A stretch of DNA of 64,000 nt. Source: Paracoccus acridae. GTDB taxonomy: Bacteria; Pseudomonadota; Alphaproteobacteria; Rhodobacterales; Rhodobacteraceae. How positions within the stretch are numbered: position 1 is the first letter of the stretch; each line of letters opens with the position of its first letter. The DNA lies in assembly GCF_014642735.1 (NCBI RefSeq), contig NZ_BMIV01000007.1, positions 124,001-188,000 on the forward strand, given 5' to 3'. This document shows, one piece after another, positions 50,158 to 58,919 of this stretch. The notes under the pieces are model-generated. The model ran no database searches and was not told the origin of the DNA. It was given only the letters and a program-made list of their open reading frames with translations. The position numbers were made by a program, and so were the translations under genes.

Positions 50158-50904
50158 ATGCTGGAATTGACCGTTGGGGGCTGGGTTCTGGCCGTGATCG
50201 CCGCAGCCTCGGTCGGGCTTGCCAAGGGCGGGCTGGCGATGGTCGGCATGATCTCGGTCCCGGTGCTGTCGCTGGTGATGTCGCCGGTACAGGCGGCGGG
50301 CTTGATGCTGCCCATCTATGTGGTGTCCGACGTGGGCGGGCTGCTGGCGTTCCGGCGGAACTTCGACATGCGCGTGCTGGCCACCGCGCTGCCCGGCGCC
50401 CTTGCCGGGATCGGCATCGGCTGGGCGGGCGCGCATGTGGTGCCCGTGGATGGCGTCACCTTCATCGTCGGCGCGGTCGGGACGATCTTCGCGCTGAACG
50501 CATTGATCCGGCCCCCGCTAAAGGACGAAAGGCGATCCCCGTCCTATGCCCGGGGCACGGGCTGGGGGCTGCTGTCGGGATATACCAGCTTCGTCAGCCA
50601 TGCGGGCGCGCCGCCCTGGCAGGTCTATGTGCAGCCGCTGCGGCTGTCCGCGCTGACCTATGCGGGAACGACCACCTGGTTCTTCGCGGTCTGCAACTGG
50701 GTCAAGCTGATCCCCTATGCCGCGCTGGGGCAGTTGTCGCCCGGCAACCTTCGGGCCGCCGCCGTGCTGATGCCGGTCGCGCTGCTGTCGGTCTGGGCCG
50801 GCCTGCGGCTGGTCAAGATCATCCCCGAGGCGCTGTTCTACAAGCTGATCACCTGGGGCCTGCTGGCGGTGTCGCTGCGGCTGATCTGGCAGGCGCTTGC
50901 CTGA
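50158..50904 (+). CDS. TauE/SafE family permease
   Basis: 248 residues with about seven membrane segments. The start at 50158 gives LELTVGGWVLAVIAAASVGL; an upstream in-frame ATG at 50104 is less likely. Family features are GLAKGGLAMVGMISVPVLSL at the first loop and the repeat-like second half (LSGYTSFVSHAGAPPWQVYV). Known members export sulfite, sulfoacetate or other sulfonates; the cargo here is unknown. It is the first gene of the plus-strand run leading to sdh, and precedes the malyl-CoA lyase-like gene by 81 bases. Confidence 0.85.
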   Translation: MLELTVGGWVLAVIAAASVGLAKGGLAMVGMISVPVLSLVMSPVQAAGLMLPIYVVSDVGGLLAFRRNFDMRVLATALPGALAGIGIGWAGAHVVPVDGVTFIVGAVGTIFALNALIRPPLKDERRSPSYARGTGWGLLSGYTSFVSHAGAPPWQVYVQPLRLSALTYAGTTTWFFAVCNWVKLIPYAALGQLSPGNLRAAAVLMPVALLSVWAGLRLVKIIPEALFYKLITWGLLAVSLRLIWQALA

Positions 50905-50985
50905 CGCCGCAGCGCAGCAATTTTGCGCTTGCCAATTCTAGCGCCACAGGGCAGCGTCGCGCAAGATTGTTGCGAGGAGGATCTG

Positions 50986-51828
50986 ATGGCGCGTCCCTAT
51001 CGTTCGGTTCTGTATATTCCCGCCGCCAATGCGCGGGCGATGGAAAAGGCGCAGACGCTTCCCGCCGACGCGATCATCTTCGATCTGGAGGACGCGGTCG
51101 CCCCTGCGGAAAAGCCTGCCGCGCGGGATGCCCTGGCGGCAGCCCTGGGCAATGATTACGGCCCGCGCGCGCGGATCGTGCGGATCAACGGTCTGGCGAC
51201 GGAATGGGGCGAGGACGACGCGCGCTTCTGCGCGGGGCTGGCGGTCGATGCGGTGCTGATCCCCAAGGTGGACGGCCCCGCCGACCTGGACCGGGTGGCC
51301 GCGATCATTCCCGACGCGCCCTTGTGGGCGATGATGGAGACGCCGCTGGGGATGCTGAACGCCGTCGCCATTGCCGCCCATCCCCGGCTGGAGGGGATGG
51401 TGATGGGCACCAACGATCTTGCCAAGGAACTGAACAGCCGCTTCCGCCCCGACCGGCTGCCGATGCAGGCGGGGCTGGGCCTGTGCCTGCTGGCCGCCAA
51501 GGCCCATGGCAAGGTGATCGTGGACGGGGTCTTCAACGCCTTCAAGGACGAGGACGGGCTGCGCGCCGAATGCGAACAGGGCCGCGACATGGGATTTGAC
51601 GGCAAGACGCTGATCCACCCCGCCCAGCTTGCCATCGCCAACGACGCCTTCGCCCCCACGGACGCGGAAATCGACCTGGCCCGCCGCCAGATCGACGCCT
51701 TCCAGGCGGCAAGCGCCGAAGGCAAGGGCGTCGCCGTGGTCGATGGCAGGATCGTGGAAAACCTGCATGTCGAAACCGCGCGCAAGACGCTGGACCGCGC
51801 CAAGGCGATTGCGGCCATGGCCGGATAA
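50986..51828 (+). CDS. HpcH/HpaI (CitE-type) lyase: probable malyl-CoA lyase or malyl-CoA thioesterase
   Basis: 280 residues. The ATG at 50986 follows GAGGAGGATCTG. TIM-barrel CitE-like motifs: RSVLYIPAANARAMEKAQTL, IIFDLEDAVAPAEKPAAR (metal and substrate), LWAMMETPLGMLNAVAIA, MGTNDLAKEL and GFDGKTLIHPAQLAIANDAF. The short length and N-terminus resemble Rhodobacter Mcl2, a (3S)-malyl-CoA thioesterase, more than the longer Mcl1 lyase. Three genes downstream is mch, which supports a role in the ethylmalonyl-CoA pathway. The exact reaction is an inference. Confidence 0.75.
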   Translation: MARPYRSVLYIPAANARAMEKAQTLPADAIIFDLEDAVAPAEKPAARDALAAALGNDYGPRARIVRINGLATEWGEDDARFCAGLAVDAVLIPKVDGPADLDRVAAIIPDAPLWAMMETPLGMLNAVAIAAHPRLEGMVMGTNDLAKELNSRFRPDRLPMQAGLGLCLLAAKAHGKVIVDGVFNAFKDEDGLRAECEQGRDMGFDGKTLIHPAQLAIANDAFAPTDAEIDLARRQIDAFQAASAEGKGVAVVDGRIVENLHVETARKTLDRAKAIAAMAG

Positions 51829-51870
51829 GGGCAGGGTGCGGCACAAGACATCCAGCGAAGGGAAAGCCAG

Positions 51871-52419
51871 ATGGTTCTGCTGATATCGGGACTGGTTCTG
51901 TGGTGGGCGGCCCATCTGTTCAAGCGCGTGGCACCGGAACGGCGTGCCGCCCTGGGCGATAAGGGCAAGGGCCTGGTCGCGGTCCTGCTGATCCTGTCGG
52001 TCTTCATCATGGCGCGGGGCTATGGACAGGTCGATGGCCCCGTCTGGTGGGGCCGTTCGCCCGCGACGACGGGCATCAACAATCTGCTGATGCTGCTGGC
52101 CTTCTATCTCTATGCTGCCGACGGGATGGGCACGCGCGTCACCGCCTGGATCCGGCATCCGCAGCTGACCGGCTTCTCGCTCTGGGCCGTGGCGCATCTG
52201 CTGGTGAACGGGGATCTGGCCTCGCTGATCCTGTTCGGCGGGCTGCTGGCCTGGGCGCTTGTGGAAATCGTCCTGCTGAACCGCGCGGGCGCCTGGAAGC
52301 GGCGCAGCGGGCCCTTCCCGGTCCGCAAGGAAATCATGGCGGCCGTGGGCGCGGTCGTCGTCATGCTGGTCGTGGGCCTGATCCACGGCTGGATCGGACC
52401 CTGGCCATTCGGAGGCTGA
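51871..52419 (+). CDS. NnrU family membrane protein
   Basis: 182 residues after AAGGGAAAGCCAG. About five hydrophobic segments (near 2-14, 35-48, 70-85, 95-112, 118-135 and 155-178). The NnrU-like region is LTGFSLWAVAHLLVNGDLAS, with the conserved His. NnrU proteins were found with nitrite/nitric oxide reductase genes, but paralogues are widespread and of unknown function. Here it is co-directional with the malyl-CoA and mch genes and is immediately followed by the DUF1737 gene. Confidence 0.8.
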   Translation: MVLLISGLVLWWAAHLFKRVAPERRAALGDKGKGLVAVLLILSVFIMARGYGQVDGPVWWGRSPATTGINNLLMLLAFYLYAADGMGTRVTAWIRHPQLTGFSLWAVAHLLVNGDLASLILFGGLLAWALVEIVLLNRAGAWKRRSGPFPVRKEIMAAVGAVVVMLVVGLIHGWIGPWPFGG

Positions 52420-52420
52420 C

Positions 52421-52627
52421 GTGACCACCCTTTACCGCTGCATCACCGAGGACGACACCGTCCAGTTCTGCCACCGTGTCAGCGAGGCGCTGTCCAAGGG
52501 CTGGTCCCTGCATGGCAGCCCGACCATGGCCTTCGATCCCGTCAAGGGCGTGATGCGGATGGGGCAGGCCGTGACCAAGCAGGTTCAGGCCGAATACCAT
52601 CCCGACATGAAGCTGGGGCAGCAATGA
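52421..52627 (+). CDS. DUF1737 small protein
   Basis: 68 residues, GTG start at 52421, one base after the NnrU-like stop, with GGAGG immediately upstream. The sequence LYRCITEDDTVQFCHRVSEA and LSKGWSLHGSPTMAF is typical of DUF1737, whose members are small unknown soluble proteins. Its stop overlaps the mch start (ATGA). Confidence 0.8.
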   Translation: MTTLYRCITEDDTVQFCHRVSEALSKGWSLHGSPTMAFDPVKGVMRMGQAVTKQVQAEYHPDMKLGQQ

Positions 52628-53658
52628 CCAAGACCAATCCGGGCCGCTTCTTCGAGGATTACCGCATCGGCCAGGTGATCCGCCACGCCGTTCCCCGCAC
52701 TGTCGCGGAAGGGGAACGGGCGCTGTATCACGCGCTGTATCCTGCGCGCCACGCGCTTTATTCCAGCGATGAATTCGCGTCGAATTGCGGGCTGGAAAGC
52801 AGCCCGATGGATGACCTGCTGGCCTTTCACATCGTCTTCGGCAAGACCGTGCCGGATGTCAGCCTGAACGCGGTGGCGAACCTGGGCTATGCGCAGGGGC
52901 GCTGGCTAGCCCCGGTCTGGCCGGGCGACACGCTGCGGTCGGAATCGCAGGTGATCGGGCTGAAGCAGAACAGCAATGGCAAATCCGGCGTGGTCTGGGT
53001 CCGTACCGAGGGTCTGAACCAGATGGAGGAGCCCGTGCTGGACTATGTTCGTTGGGTGATGGTGCGCAAGCGCGACCCTGATGCCCCCGCGCCCGAAACG
53101 GTCGTGCCCGACCTGGCCCCCGTTGTCATGCCCGAGGATCTGGTGTTTCCGGAAGGGCTGGATTTCAGCGACTACGACTTCGATCTGGCCGGCGAGCCGC
53201 ATCGCTGGGGCGATTACCAACTGGGCGAGAAGATCGACCATGTGGACGGCGTCACCATCGAGGAGGCCGAGCATATGCTGGCGACCCGGCTGTGGCAGAA
53301 CACCGCCAAGGTCCATTTCGACGCCACGAACCGAGAGGATGGGCGGCGGCTGATCTATGGCGGCCATGTCATCAGCATGGCCCGCGCGCTGTCCTTCAAC
53401 GGATTGGCGAATGCGCAGATGATCGTCGCGCTGAACGGCGGCACCCATGCCAACCCTTGTTTCGCGGGCGATACCGTTCGCGCATGGTCCGAGGTTCTGG
53501 ACAAGGCCGAAACGCCCGCGCCCGGCGTCGGCGCGATCCGGCTGCGGCTGGTCGCCACCAAGGGCGACAGCGGCGCGTTCAGGCTGAAGGACGCCGAGGG
53601 CCGCTATCATCCCGATGTCCTGCTGGATCTGGATTACTGGGCACTGATGCCGGTCTGA
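52624..53658 (+). CDS. mch: Mesaconyl-CoA hydratase (MaoC-type, double hot-dog)
   Basis: 344 residues, the size of Rhodobacter Mch. It reversibly hydrates mesaconyl-CoA to beta-methylmalyl-CoA in the ethylmalonyl-CoA pathway for acetate assimilation. NPGRFFEDYRIGQVIRHAVP and ASNCGLESSPMDDLLAFHIV match the family N-half, and the C-half has LIYGGHVISMARALSFNG. It is translationally coupled to DUF1737. The gap of about 220 bases to sdhC carries the double operator. Confidence 0.92.
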   Translation: MTKTNPGRFFEDYRIGQVIRHAVPRTVAEGERALYHALYPARHALYSSDEFASNCGLESSPMDDLLAFHIVFGKTVPDVSLNAVANLGYAQGRWLAPVWPGDTLRSESQVIGLKQNSNGKSGVVWVRTEGLNQMEEPVLDYVRWVMVRKRDPDAPAPETVVPDLAPVVMPEDLVFPEGLDFSDYDFDLAGEPHRWGDYQLGEKIDHVDGVTIEEAEHMLATRLWQNTAKVHFDATNREDGRRLIYGGHVISMARALSFNGLANAQMIVALNGGTHANPCFAGDTVRAWSEVLDKAETPAPGVGAIRLRLVATKGDSGAFRLKDAEGRYHPDVLLDLDYWALMPV

Positions 53659-53695
53659 CAAAGCGACTCGGCCGTTTCGCATCCGCAGCATGTGT

Positions 53696-53728
53696 TGTGA
53701 TCACAGCCCGCCAGGTCGTGATCACAAA
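53696..53728. promoter_or_regulatory. Double palindromic operator upstream of sdhC (unknown regulator)
   Basis: GTGATCACA at 53697-53705 and 53718-53726, 21 bases start to start, with the same flanks as at sucC (TTGTGATCACAGC and CGTGATCACAAA). It lies about 150-185 bases upstream of the sdhC start and just after the mch stop. Confidence 0.75.
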
Positions 53729-53880
53729 CTCCGCCGACCAAGTCAAATCCGCGAAAAGACGGTGATGACTGGGTGACAGATGAAACAAATGGCGACAGTA
53801 ACGCGTCAATTGCCAGCCCGCGCGGTCAGCCAAGCACCTGCGACGGGTCAAGCCAGAACCGTTTGAAGGAGCGCCGCATC

Positions 53881-54273
53881 ATGGCCGACGTGAACCGGGG
53901 CAACCGGCCGCTTTCCCCCCATCTTCAGGTTTATCGCCTGCCCATGGCCGCCGTGACGTCGATCATGACGCGGATCACGGGGCACGCATTGGTCGCGGGT
54001 ATCCTGCTGCTGGTCTGGTGGCTGGTCGCCGCCGTAACCGGCCCGGAAGCCTTTGCCGCCGCCGACTGGGTGGTGCGGTCCTGGATCGGCTTCATCGTGC
54101 TGACCGGATCGGCCTGGGCGCTGTGGTTCCACACGCTGGCGGGCATCCGGCACCTGTTCTACGATTCCGGCCAGCTTCTGCGGATCGAGGAGGCCGAGCG
54201 CGCAAGCTGGGCCATCATCATCGGGTCGGTGGTGCTGACGCTGCTGTCGCTGATCCTGTTCTTCTTTGCATAA
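53881..54273 (+). CDS. sdhC: Succinate dehydrogenase cytochrome b556 subunit
   Basis: Membrane anchor of complex II, 130 residues. The ATG at 53881 follows GAAGGAGC; an in-frame ATG at 53773 is rejected. PLSPHLQVYRLPMAAVTSIM is the SdhC opening, followed by three membrane helices. FHTLAGIRHLFYDSG contains the heme-ligand His and the quinone-site region. First gene of sdhC-D-A...B. Confidence 0.97.
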   Translation: MADVNRGNRPLSPHLQVYRLPMAAVTSIMTRITGHALVAGILLLVWWLVAAVTGPEAFAAADWVVRSWIGFIVLTGSAWALWFHTLAGIRHLFYDSGQLLRIEEAERASWAIIIGSVVLTLLSLILFFFA

Positions 54274-54286
54274 GGGTAAGGCAACC

Positions 54287-54673
54287 ATGCGCTATATCAC
54301 CCCCCGCAAGGCAGCCATGGGCCTGGGTTCCGCCCACAGCGGCACGGCCGACCACTGGTTCCTGACCGTCAGTTCCTGCGCCCTCGTCCTGCTGGTCCCG
54401 GCCTTCATGCTGGTGATCGGCAATGCCATCGGCATGTCGCATCCCGAACTGGTGGCCTATTTCGGCCGTCCCTATCCGGCGCTGATCACGGCGCTGTTCA
54501 TCGTCGTGGGCATGGTGCACTTCATCAAGGGCACCCGGATCATGATCGACGATTACTTCCAACACACGGCGCGCAAGGTGGCGATCATCGTCTCGGTGGT
54601 CTTTTCCTGGGCGGTCATCGCGGCGGCGGTCTTTGCGCTGGCCAAGATGACGCTGGTCACCGTCGCGATCTGA
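54287..54673 (+). CDS. sdhD: Succinate dehydrogenase membrane anchor subunit
   Basis: 128 residues, three hydrophobic helices, 13 bases after sdh[21 protein letters not shown] and [20 protein letters not shown] are typical of alphaproteobacterial SdhD, with the Asp-Tyr of the quinone site. It forms the heme b anchor with SdhC. Confidence 0.95.
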   Translation: MRYITPRKAAMGLGSAHSGTADHWFLTVSSCALVLLVPAFMLVIGNAIGMSHPELVAYFGRPYPALITALFIVVGMVHFIKGTRIMIDDYFQHTARKVAIIVSVVFSWAVIAAAVFALAKMTLVTVAI

Positions 54674-54680
54674 GGGCACC

Positions 54681-56483
54681 ATGGCAGCATACGATATCCA
54701 TACGCATGATTACGACGTGGTCGTGGTGGGGGCCGGGGGCGCCGGCCTGCGCGCGACGCTGGGCATGGCCGAACAGGGCCTTCGCACGGCCTGCGTGACC
54801 AAGGTCTTTCCGACCCGGTCCCACACCGTCGCGGCGCAGGGCGGCATCGCCGCGTCTCTGTCGAACATGGGCCCGGACAACTGGCAGTGGCACATGTACG
54901 ACACCGTGAAGGGGTCGGACTGGCTGGGCGACACGGACGCGATGGAATACCTCGCGCGCGAGGCGCCCAAGGCCGTCTACGAGCTTGAACATTACGGCGT
55001 TCCCTTCAGCCGGACCGAGGAGGGCAAGATCTATCAGCGTCCCTTCGGCGGCCACACGACCGAGTTCGGCGAAGGCCCCCCGGTGCAGCGCACCTGCGCC
55101 GCGGCCGACCGGACCGGCCACGCGATCCTGCACACGCTTTACGGTCAGTCGCTGAAGAACAATGCGGAATTCTTCATCGAATACTTTGCGATCGACCTGA
55201 TCGTCACGGACGGCGCCTGCACCGGCGTGGTCTGCTGGAAGCTGGACGACGGCACCATCCACGTCTTCAACGCCAAGATGGTGGTGCTGGCGACCGGCGG
55301 CTATGGCCGGGCCTATTTCAGCGCGACATCGGCCCATACCTGCACCGGCGACGGCGGCGGGATGGTCGCGCGCGCGGGCCTGCCCCTGCAGGACATGGAG
55401 TTCGTGCAGTTCCACCCGACCGGCATCTATGGCTCGGGCTGCCTGATCACCGAAGGCGCACGGGGCGAGGGCGGATACCTCACCAATTCGGAAGGCGAGC
55501 GTTTCATGGAACGCTATGCGCCGACCTACAAGGATCTGGCGTCCCGCGATGTGGTCAGCCGCTGCATCACCATCGAGATCCGCGAAGGCCGCGGCGTCGG
55601 TCCCGACAAGGACCACATGTATCTGAACCTGATGCACCTGCCGCCCGAGGCCTTGGCCGAACGTTTGCCCGGCATCAGTGAATCGGCCAAGATCTTCGCA
55701 GGCGTCGATGTGACCAAGCAGCCGATCCCCATCCTGCCGACGGTCCATTACAACATGGGCGGCATTCCCACGAACTATTGGGGCGAAGTCCTTGCGCCGA
55801 CGGCGGAAAACCCCGATGCGATCTTCCCCGGCCTGATGGCCGTGGGCGAGGCGGGCTGCGCATCCGTCCATGGCGCGAACCGCCTGGGATCGAACAGCCT
55901 GATCGACCTGGTGGTCTTTGGCCGCGCCGCCGCCATCCGCGCCGGGCAGGTGATCGACCGCGAGGGTCATATCCCCTCGACCAACCAGGCCGAGGTTGAC
56001 AAGGCCCTGGCCCGCTTCGACGGTCTGCGCCACGCCAAGGGCACCGTCAGCACGGCCGAACTGCGGCTGGAAATGCAGCGCACGATGCAGGCCGATGCGG
56101 CGGTGTTCCGCACCGACAAGACCCTGGCCGAGGGCGCCGAGAAGATGACGGCGATCGCGGCCAAGATGGACGACATCAAGGTCACGGACCGGGGCCTGAT
56201 CTGGAACAGCGACCTGATGGAAACGCTGGAACTGACCAACCTGATGCCCAACGCGCTGGCGACCATTGTCGCGGCCGAGGCGCGCAAGGAAAGCCGTGGC
56301 GCACATGCCCATGAGGACTGGCCCGAGCGGGACGACGCCAACTGGCGGAAGCACTCGCTTGCATGGGTCGATGGAAACGCGGTTAAACTGGACTACCGCC
56401 CCGTCCATCTGGACCCCTTGACCAAGGAAGAGGATGGCGGGATCGACCTGAAGAAGATTGCTCCCAAGAAAAGGGTTTACTGA
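54681..56483 (+). CDS. sdhA: Succinate dehydrogenase flavoprotein
   Basis: 600 residues. FAD binding at [17 protein letters not shown]; covalent FAD His48 in [14 protein letters not shown]. Substrate-site segments [40 protein letters not shown] and [18 protein letters not shown]. The C-terminal helical domain ends [10 protein letters not shown]. It oxidises succinate to fumarate. It starts 7 bases after sdhD; its stop overlaps the next lipoprotein start by one base. Confidence 0.99.
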   Translation: MAAYDIHTHDYDVVVVGAGGAGLRATLGMAEQGLRTACVTKVFPTRSHTVAAQGGIAASLSNMGPDNWQWHMYDTVKGSDWLGDTDAMEYLAREAPKAVYELEHYGVPFSRTEEGKIYQRPFGGHTTEFGEGPPVQRTCAAADRTGHAILHTLYGQSLKNNAEFFIEYFAIDLIVTDGACTGVVCWKLDDGTIHVFNAKMVVLATGGYGRAYFSATSAHTCTGDGGGMVARAGLPLQDMEFVQFHPTGIYGSGCLITEGARGEGGYLTNSEGERFMERYAPTYKDLASRDVVSRCITIEIREGRGVGPDKDHMYLNLMHLPPEALAERLPGISESAKIFAGVDVTKQPIPILPTVHYNMGGIPTNYWGEVLAPTAENPDAIFPGLMAVGEAGCASVHGANRLGSNSLIDLVVFGRAAAIRAGQVIDREGHIPSTNQAEVDKALARFDGLRHAKGTVSTAELRLEMQRTMQADAAVFRTDKTLAEGAEKMTAIAAKMDDIKVTDRGLIWNSDLMETLELTNLMPNALATIVAAEARKESRGAHAHEDWPERDDANWRKHSLAWVDGNAVKLDYRPVHLDPLTKEEDGGIDLKKIAPKKRVY

Positions 56484-56848
56484 TGCGCTTCCAAACTCTC
56501 GCCGCCCTGGGTCTTGCCGCCGCCACGCTTGCGGCCTGCGCCGCACCGATGCCGCCGGCGACCACCGTCACCGTGCCCCCCGCGGTCGTCACCACGCCGA
56601 CCGTGCTGGACGCGGCCTCGCGCCAGGTTGCCCGGACCGTCATCAACGCCGAGATGGAGAAGCGCCTGCCCGGCGCCAATGTCGCGCCCTATACCGACTG
56701 CGTGGTCAACAACGCCACCACGGCGGAACTGATCGACATCGCCCAGGCCTCGCGCGCGGGCGTGTCGGGCACGGCGGACAGCGTGGCGGCCATTGTCTCG
56801 CGCCCGGCGACCACGCAGTGCATCGCCGCGGCGGCACGCACGGCCTGA
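56483..56848 (+). CDS. Small lipoprotein in the sdh operon (first)
   Basis: 121 residues, starting on the last base of the sdhA stop. Lipobox LAAC (LGLAAATLAACAAP). Then a Thr/Val/Pro-rich spacer and a helical part with two cysteines (YTDCVVNNATTAEL and ATTQCIAAAA). I do not recognise a family. It must be co-translated with sdhA. It does not align well with the L1-L3 group of the suc operon. Confidence 0.7.
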   Translation: MRFQTLAALGLAAATLAACAAPMPPATTVTVPPAVVTTPTVLDAASRQVARTVINAEMEKRLPGANVAPYTDCVVNNATTAELIDIAQASRAGVSGTADSVAAIVSRPATTQCIAAAARTA

Positions 56849-56852
56849 TGTG

Positions 56853-57167
56853 ATGCGCGCGCGGGCGGGACATATGGCCTTGGCGCTGATCGGGATGCTG
56901 GCCGCCTGCGGCCCCGTCCCGGTCCAGCAGGCCGAGGTGACCTGCCTGCGCGACGCCGAACTGGCCGTCCGCCCGCAGACCAATGTGGCGGTCGGCATCG
57001 GCACCGGATCGTCCGGCACGCGCGGCTTCGGCAGCGTGTCGGTCGATCTGTCGGGCGACTACCTGATGGGCCGCGACCCGTCGCAGGTCTATGACCGCTG
57101 CGTGCAGCGCCGTTCGGGCCAGCCGCCGCGCCGGCCGCTGATCGACCAGCCGGGCTGGACGGGCTGA
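56853..57167 (+). CDS. Small lipoprotein in the sdh operon (second)
   Basis: 104 residues from ATG 56853, four bases after the previous stop; an internal ATG at 56874 is an alternative. Lipobox LAAC (ALIGMLAACGPV). The mature part has EVTCLRDAELAVRP and a Gly/Ser-rich segment GIGTGSSGTRGFGSVSVDLS, then VYDRCVQRR. Two cysteines could pair. Unknown function. Confidence 0.65.
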   Translation: MRARAGHMALALIGMLAACGPVPVQQAEVTCLRDAELAVRPQTNVAVGIGTGSSGTRGFGSVSVDLSGDYLMGRDPSQVYDRCVQRRSGQPPRRPLIDQPGWTG

Positions 57168-57170
57168 GCC

Positions 57171-58013
57171 ATGGCGGGGCAGGCAGGGACAGGGCAGGGG
57201 GCGCGGCGCCTGATCGTTCATCTGGGCGTCCAGAAGACCGGCAGCACCTCGATCCAGCGGCACCTGCGCCGCAATGCCGACACGCTGGCGCATCACCTTG
57301 TGGTCCGCACGCCCGAGGAAGGATCGCCCATGCGCCCGCTGGGCCGCGCGGCGATTGCCTTCAGCCTGGCGCCTTCGGATGTCCGTGCGCAGGCGCTGAG
57401 GCTTGCCTTTCGCGACGTGCTGGACACCCTGCCGGCAAGCGATGTTCCGGTTCTGGTCAGCCACGAGAACCTGGCGGGCGCCATGCCCGGCAATGGCGGC
57501 GAGACGGGGCTGTTCCCGCACCTGCCCGGGATCGCCGGCCTTCTGGCAGAAGAAGCGCGGGAATTCGCGACCGATTTCGTGATCTATACGCGCAACCAGA
57601 AAAGCTGGCGTCCCTCGGTCTGGGCGCAGGCGGTGCGGACCGACGGTTATACCCGCAGCCTGGTTGAATTCGAGGCCGAGACTGCCGATCTTCCCCGGTG
57701 GGGCGACCTGATCCGCCGCATGACGGCCGAACTGGGCGGGCGCGTGACCCGCTTCCGGCTTGAGGACGAGGGCGATCCCCTGCGCCCCGGCCGCCAGCTT
57801 CTGCGTCATGCCGGGCTGGATGACGCCCTGATCGACGCGCTTCAGCCCCTGGACGGAGAGGCGAACAGCCGCCTGAACGACGGCGCGACCGAATTCCTGC
57901 GCAGGCTGAACGGCCTGTCGCTGAACCCCCACGCGCATGGCCGGATCGTCGATCTGGTCGCGCGCGCCGAACATCTTTTCGCGGCGGACGTGACGTCGCA
58001 AGGCACTTCCTGA
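57171..58013 (+). CDS. Sulfotransferase-like P-loop protein inside the sdh operon
   Basis: 280 residues, three bases after the previous stop. The N-terminal LIVHLGVQKTGSTSIQRHLR matches the PAPS 5'-phosphate-binding loop of sulfotransferases (Lys22, Thr23, Ser25, Thr26). VLVSHENLAGAMPGNGGET and FVIYTRNQKSWRPSVWAQAV (with an Arg-Asn-x-x-Ser-like motif near 180) fit the family's 3'-phosphate loop and catalytic region. Substrate unknown. It interrupts the normal sdhA-sdhB pair and is followed 12 bases later by sdhB with its own strong Shine-Dalgarno. Confidence 0.75.
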   Translation: MAGQAGTGQGARRLIVHLGVQKTGSTSIQRHLRRNADTLAHHLVVRTPEEGSPMRPLGRAAIAFSLAPSDVRAQALRLAFRDVLDTLPASDVPVLVSHENLAGAMPGNGGETGLFPHLPGIAGLLAEEAREFATDFVIYTRNQKSWRPSVWAQAVRTDGYTRSLVEFEAETADLPRWGDLIRRMTAELGGRVTRFRLEDEGDPLRPGRQLLRHAGLDDALIDALQPLDGEANSRLNDGATEFLRRLNGLSLNPHAHGRIVDLVARAEHLFAADVTSQGTS

Positions 58014-58025
58014 GAGGAGCACCCC

Positions 58026-58805
58026 ATGGTCCAGTTCACCCTGCCCAAGAACAGCCAGATCCGGGTCGGCAAGACCTGGCCCGCGCCTGCGGGCGCCACC
58101 AATGTCCGCAAGTTCAAGATCTATCGCTGGGATCCCGACACGGGCGAAAACCCGCGGCTGGACACCTATTTCGTCGATCTGGACAAGTGCGGGCCGATGA
58201 TCCTGGACGCGCTGATCAAGATCAAGAACGAGATCGACCCGACCCTGTCCTTCCGCCGGTCCTGCCGCGAAGGGATCTGCGGGTCCTGCGCGATGAACAT
58301 CGACGGCGGCAACCACCTGGCCTGCATCTATGGCATCGACGAGGTGAAGGGCGACGTGTCCATCTATCCGCTGCCGCATATGCCGGTGGTCAAGGACTTG
58401 GTGCCAGATCTGACGCATTTCTATGCCCAGCTTGCATCCGTGAACCCTTACCTGATCACCAAGTCGCCCACGCCCGGAAAGGAATGGAAGCAGTCCATCG
58501 AGGACCGCAAGAAGCTGGACGGGCTTTATGAATGCATCCTTTGTGCCTCCTGCTCGACCTCTTGCCCCAGCTACTGGTGGAACGGCGACCGTTATCTTGG
58601 CCCGGCCGCGCTGCTGAACGCCTATCGCTGGATCATCGACAGCCGCGACGAGGCCACGGGCGAGCGGCTGGACGAGCTGGAGGATCCCTTCAAGCTGTAT
58701 CGCTGCCACACGATCATGAACTGCACCAACACCTGTCCCAAGGGGTTGAACCCCGCCAAGGCGATTGCCTCGATCAAGCACATGATGGTCGATCGGATGG
58801 TGTGA
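58026..58805 (+). CDS. sdhB: Succinate dehydrogenase iron-sulfur protein
   Basis: 259 residues after GAGAGGAGC. The 2Fe-2S motif is [20 protein letters not shown], then the 4Fe-4S motif [20 protein letters not shown] and the 3Fe-4S part [20 protein letters not shown]. It passes electrons from the FAD subunit to quinone. Last gene of the sdh operon, followed by the repeat and terminator. Confidence 0.99.
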   Translation: MVQFTLPKNSQIRVGKTWPAPAGATNVRKFKIYRWDPDTGENPRLDTYFVDLDKCGPMILDALIKIKNEIDPTLSFRRSCREGICGSCAMNIDGGNHLACIYGIDEVKGDVSIYPLPHMPVVKDLVPDLTHFYAQLASVNPYLITKSPTPGKEWKQSIEDRKKLDGLYECILCASCSTSCPSYWWNGDRYLGPAALLNAYRWIIDSRDEATGERLDELEDPFKLYRCHTIMNCTNTCPKGLNPAKAIASIKHMMVDRMV

Positions 58806-58820
58806 TCCGCGTCCCGCAGT

Positions 58821-58869
58821 GGCCGGGGGCCAGCCCCCGGACCCCCGGGGTATTTGGGCAACGAAGAAG
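58821..58869 (+). repeat. Dispersed intergenic palindromic element, copy D
   Basis: An 8-bp hairpin (CCGGGGGC / GCCCCCGG, 58823-58840) followed by ACCCCCGGGGTATTTGGGC and AACGAAGAAG. It is oriented with the hairpin nearest the sdhB stop, like the other copies relative to the preceding gene. Confidence 0.75.
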
Positions 58870-58904
58870 GGCCGGAGCAGTGATGCTTCGGCCCTTTTGG
58901 TTTT
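58867..58904 (+). terminator. Terminator after sdhB
   Basis: A stem of about 13 bp with one mismatch (AAGGGCCGGAGCA / TGCTTCGGCCCTT) and a 4-base loop, then TTTTGGTTTT. It directly follows repeat copy D in the gap between the convergent sdhB and glyS. Confidence 0.85.
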
Positions 58905-58919
58905 AGCATATTGGAAGGG

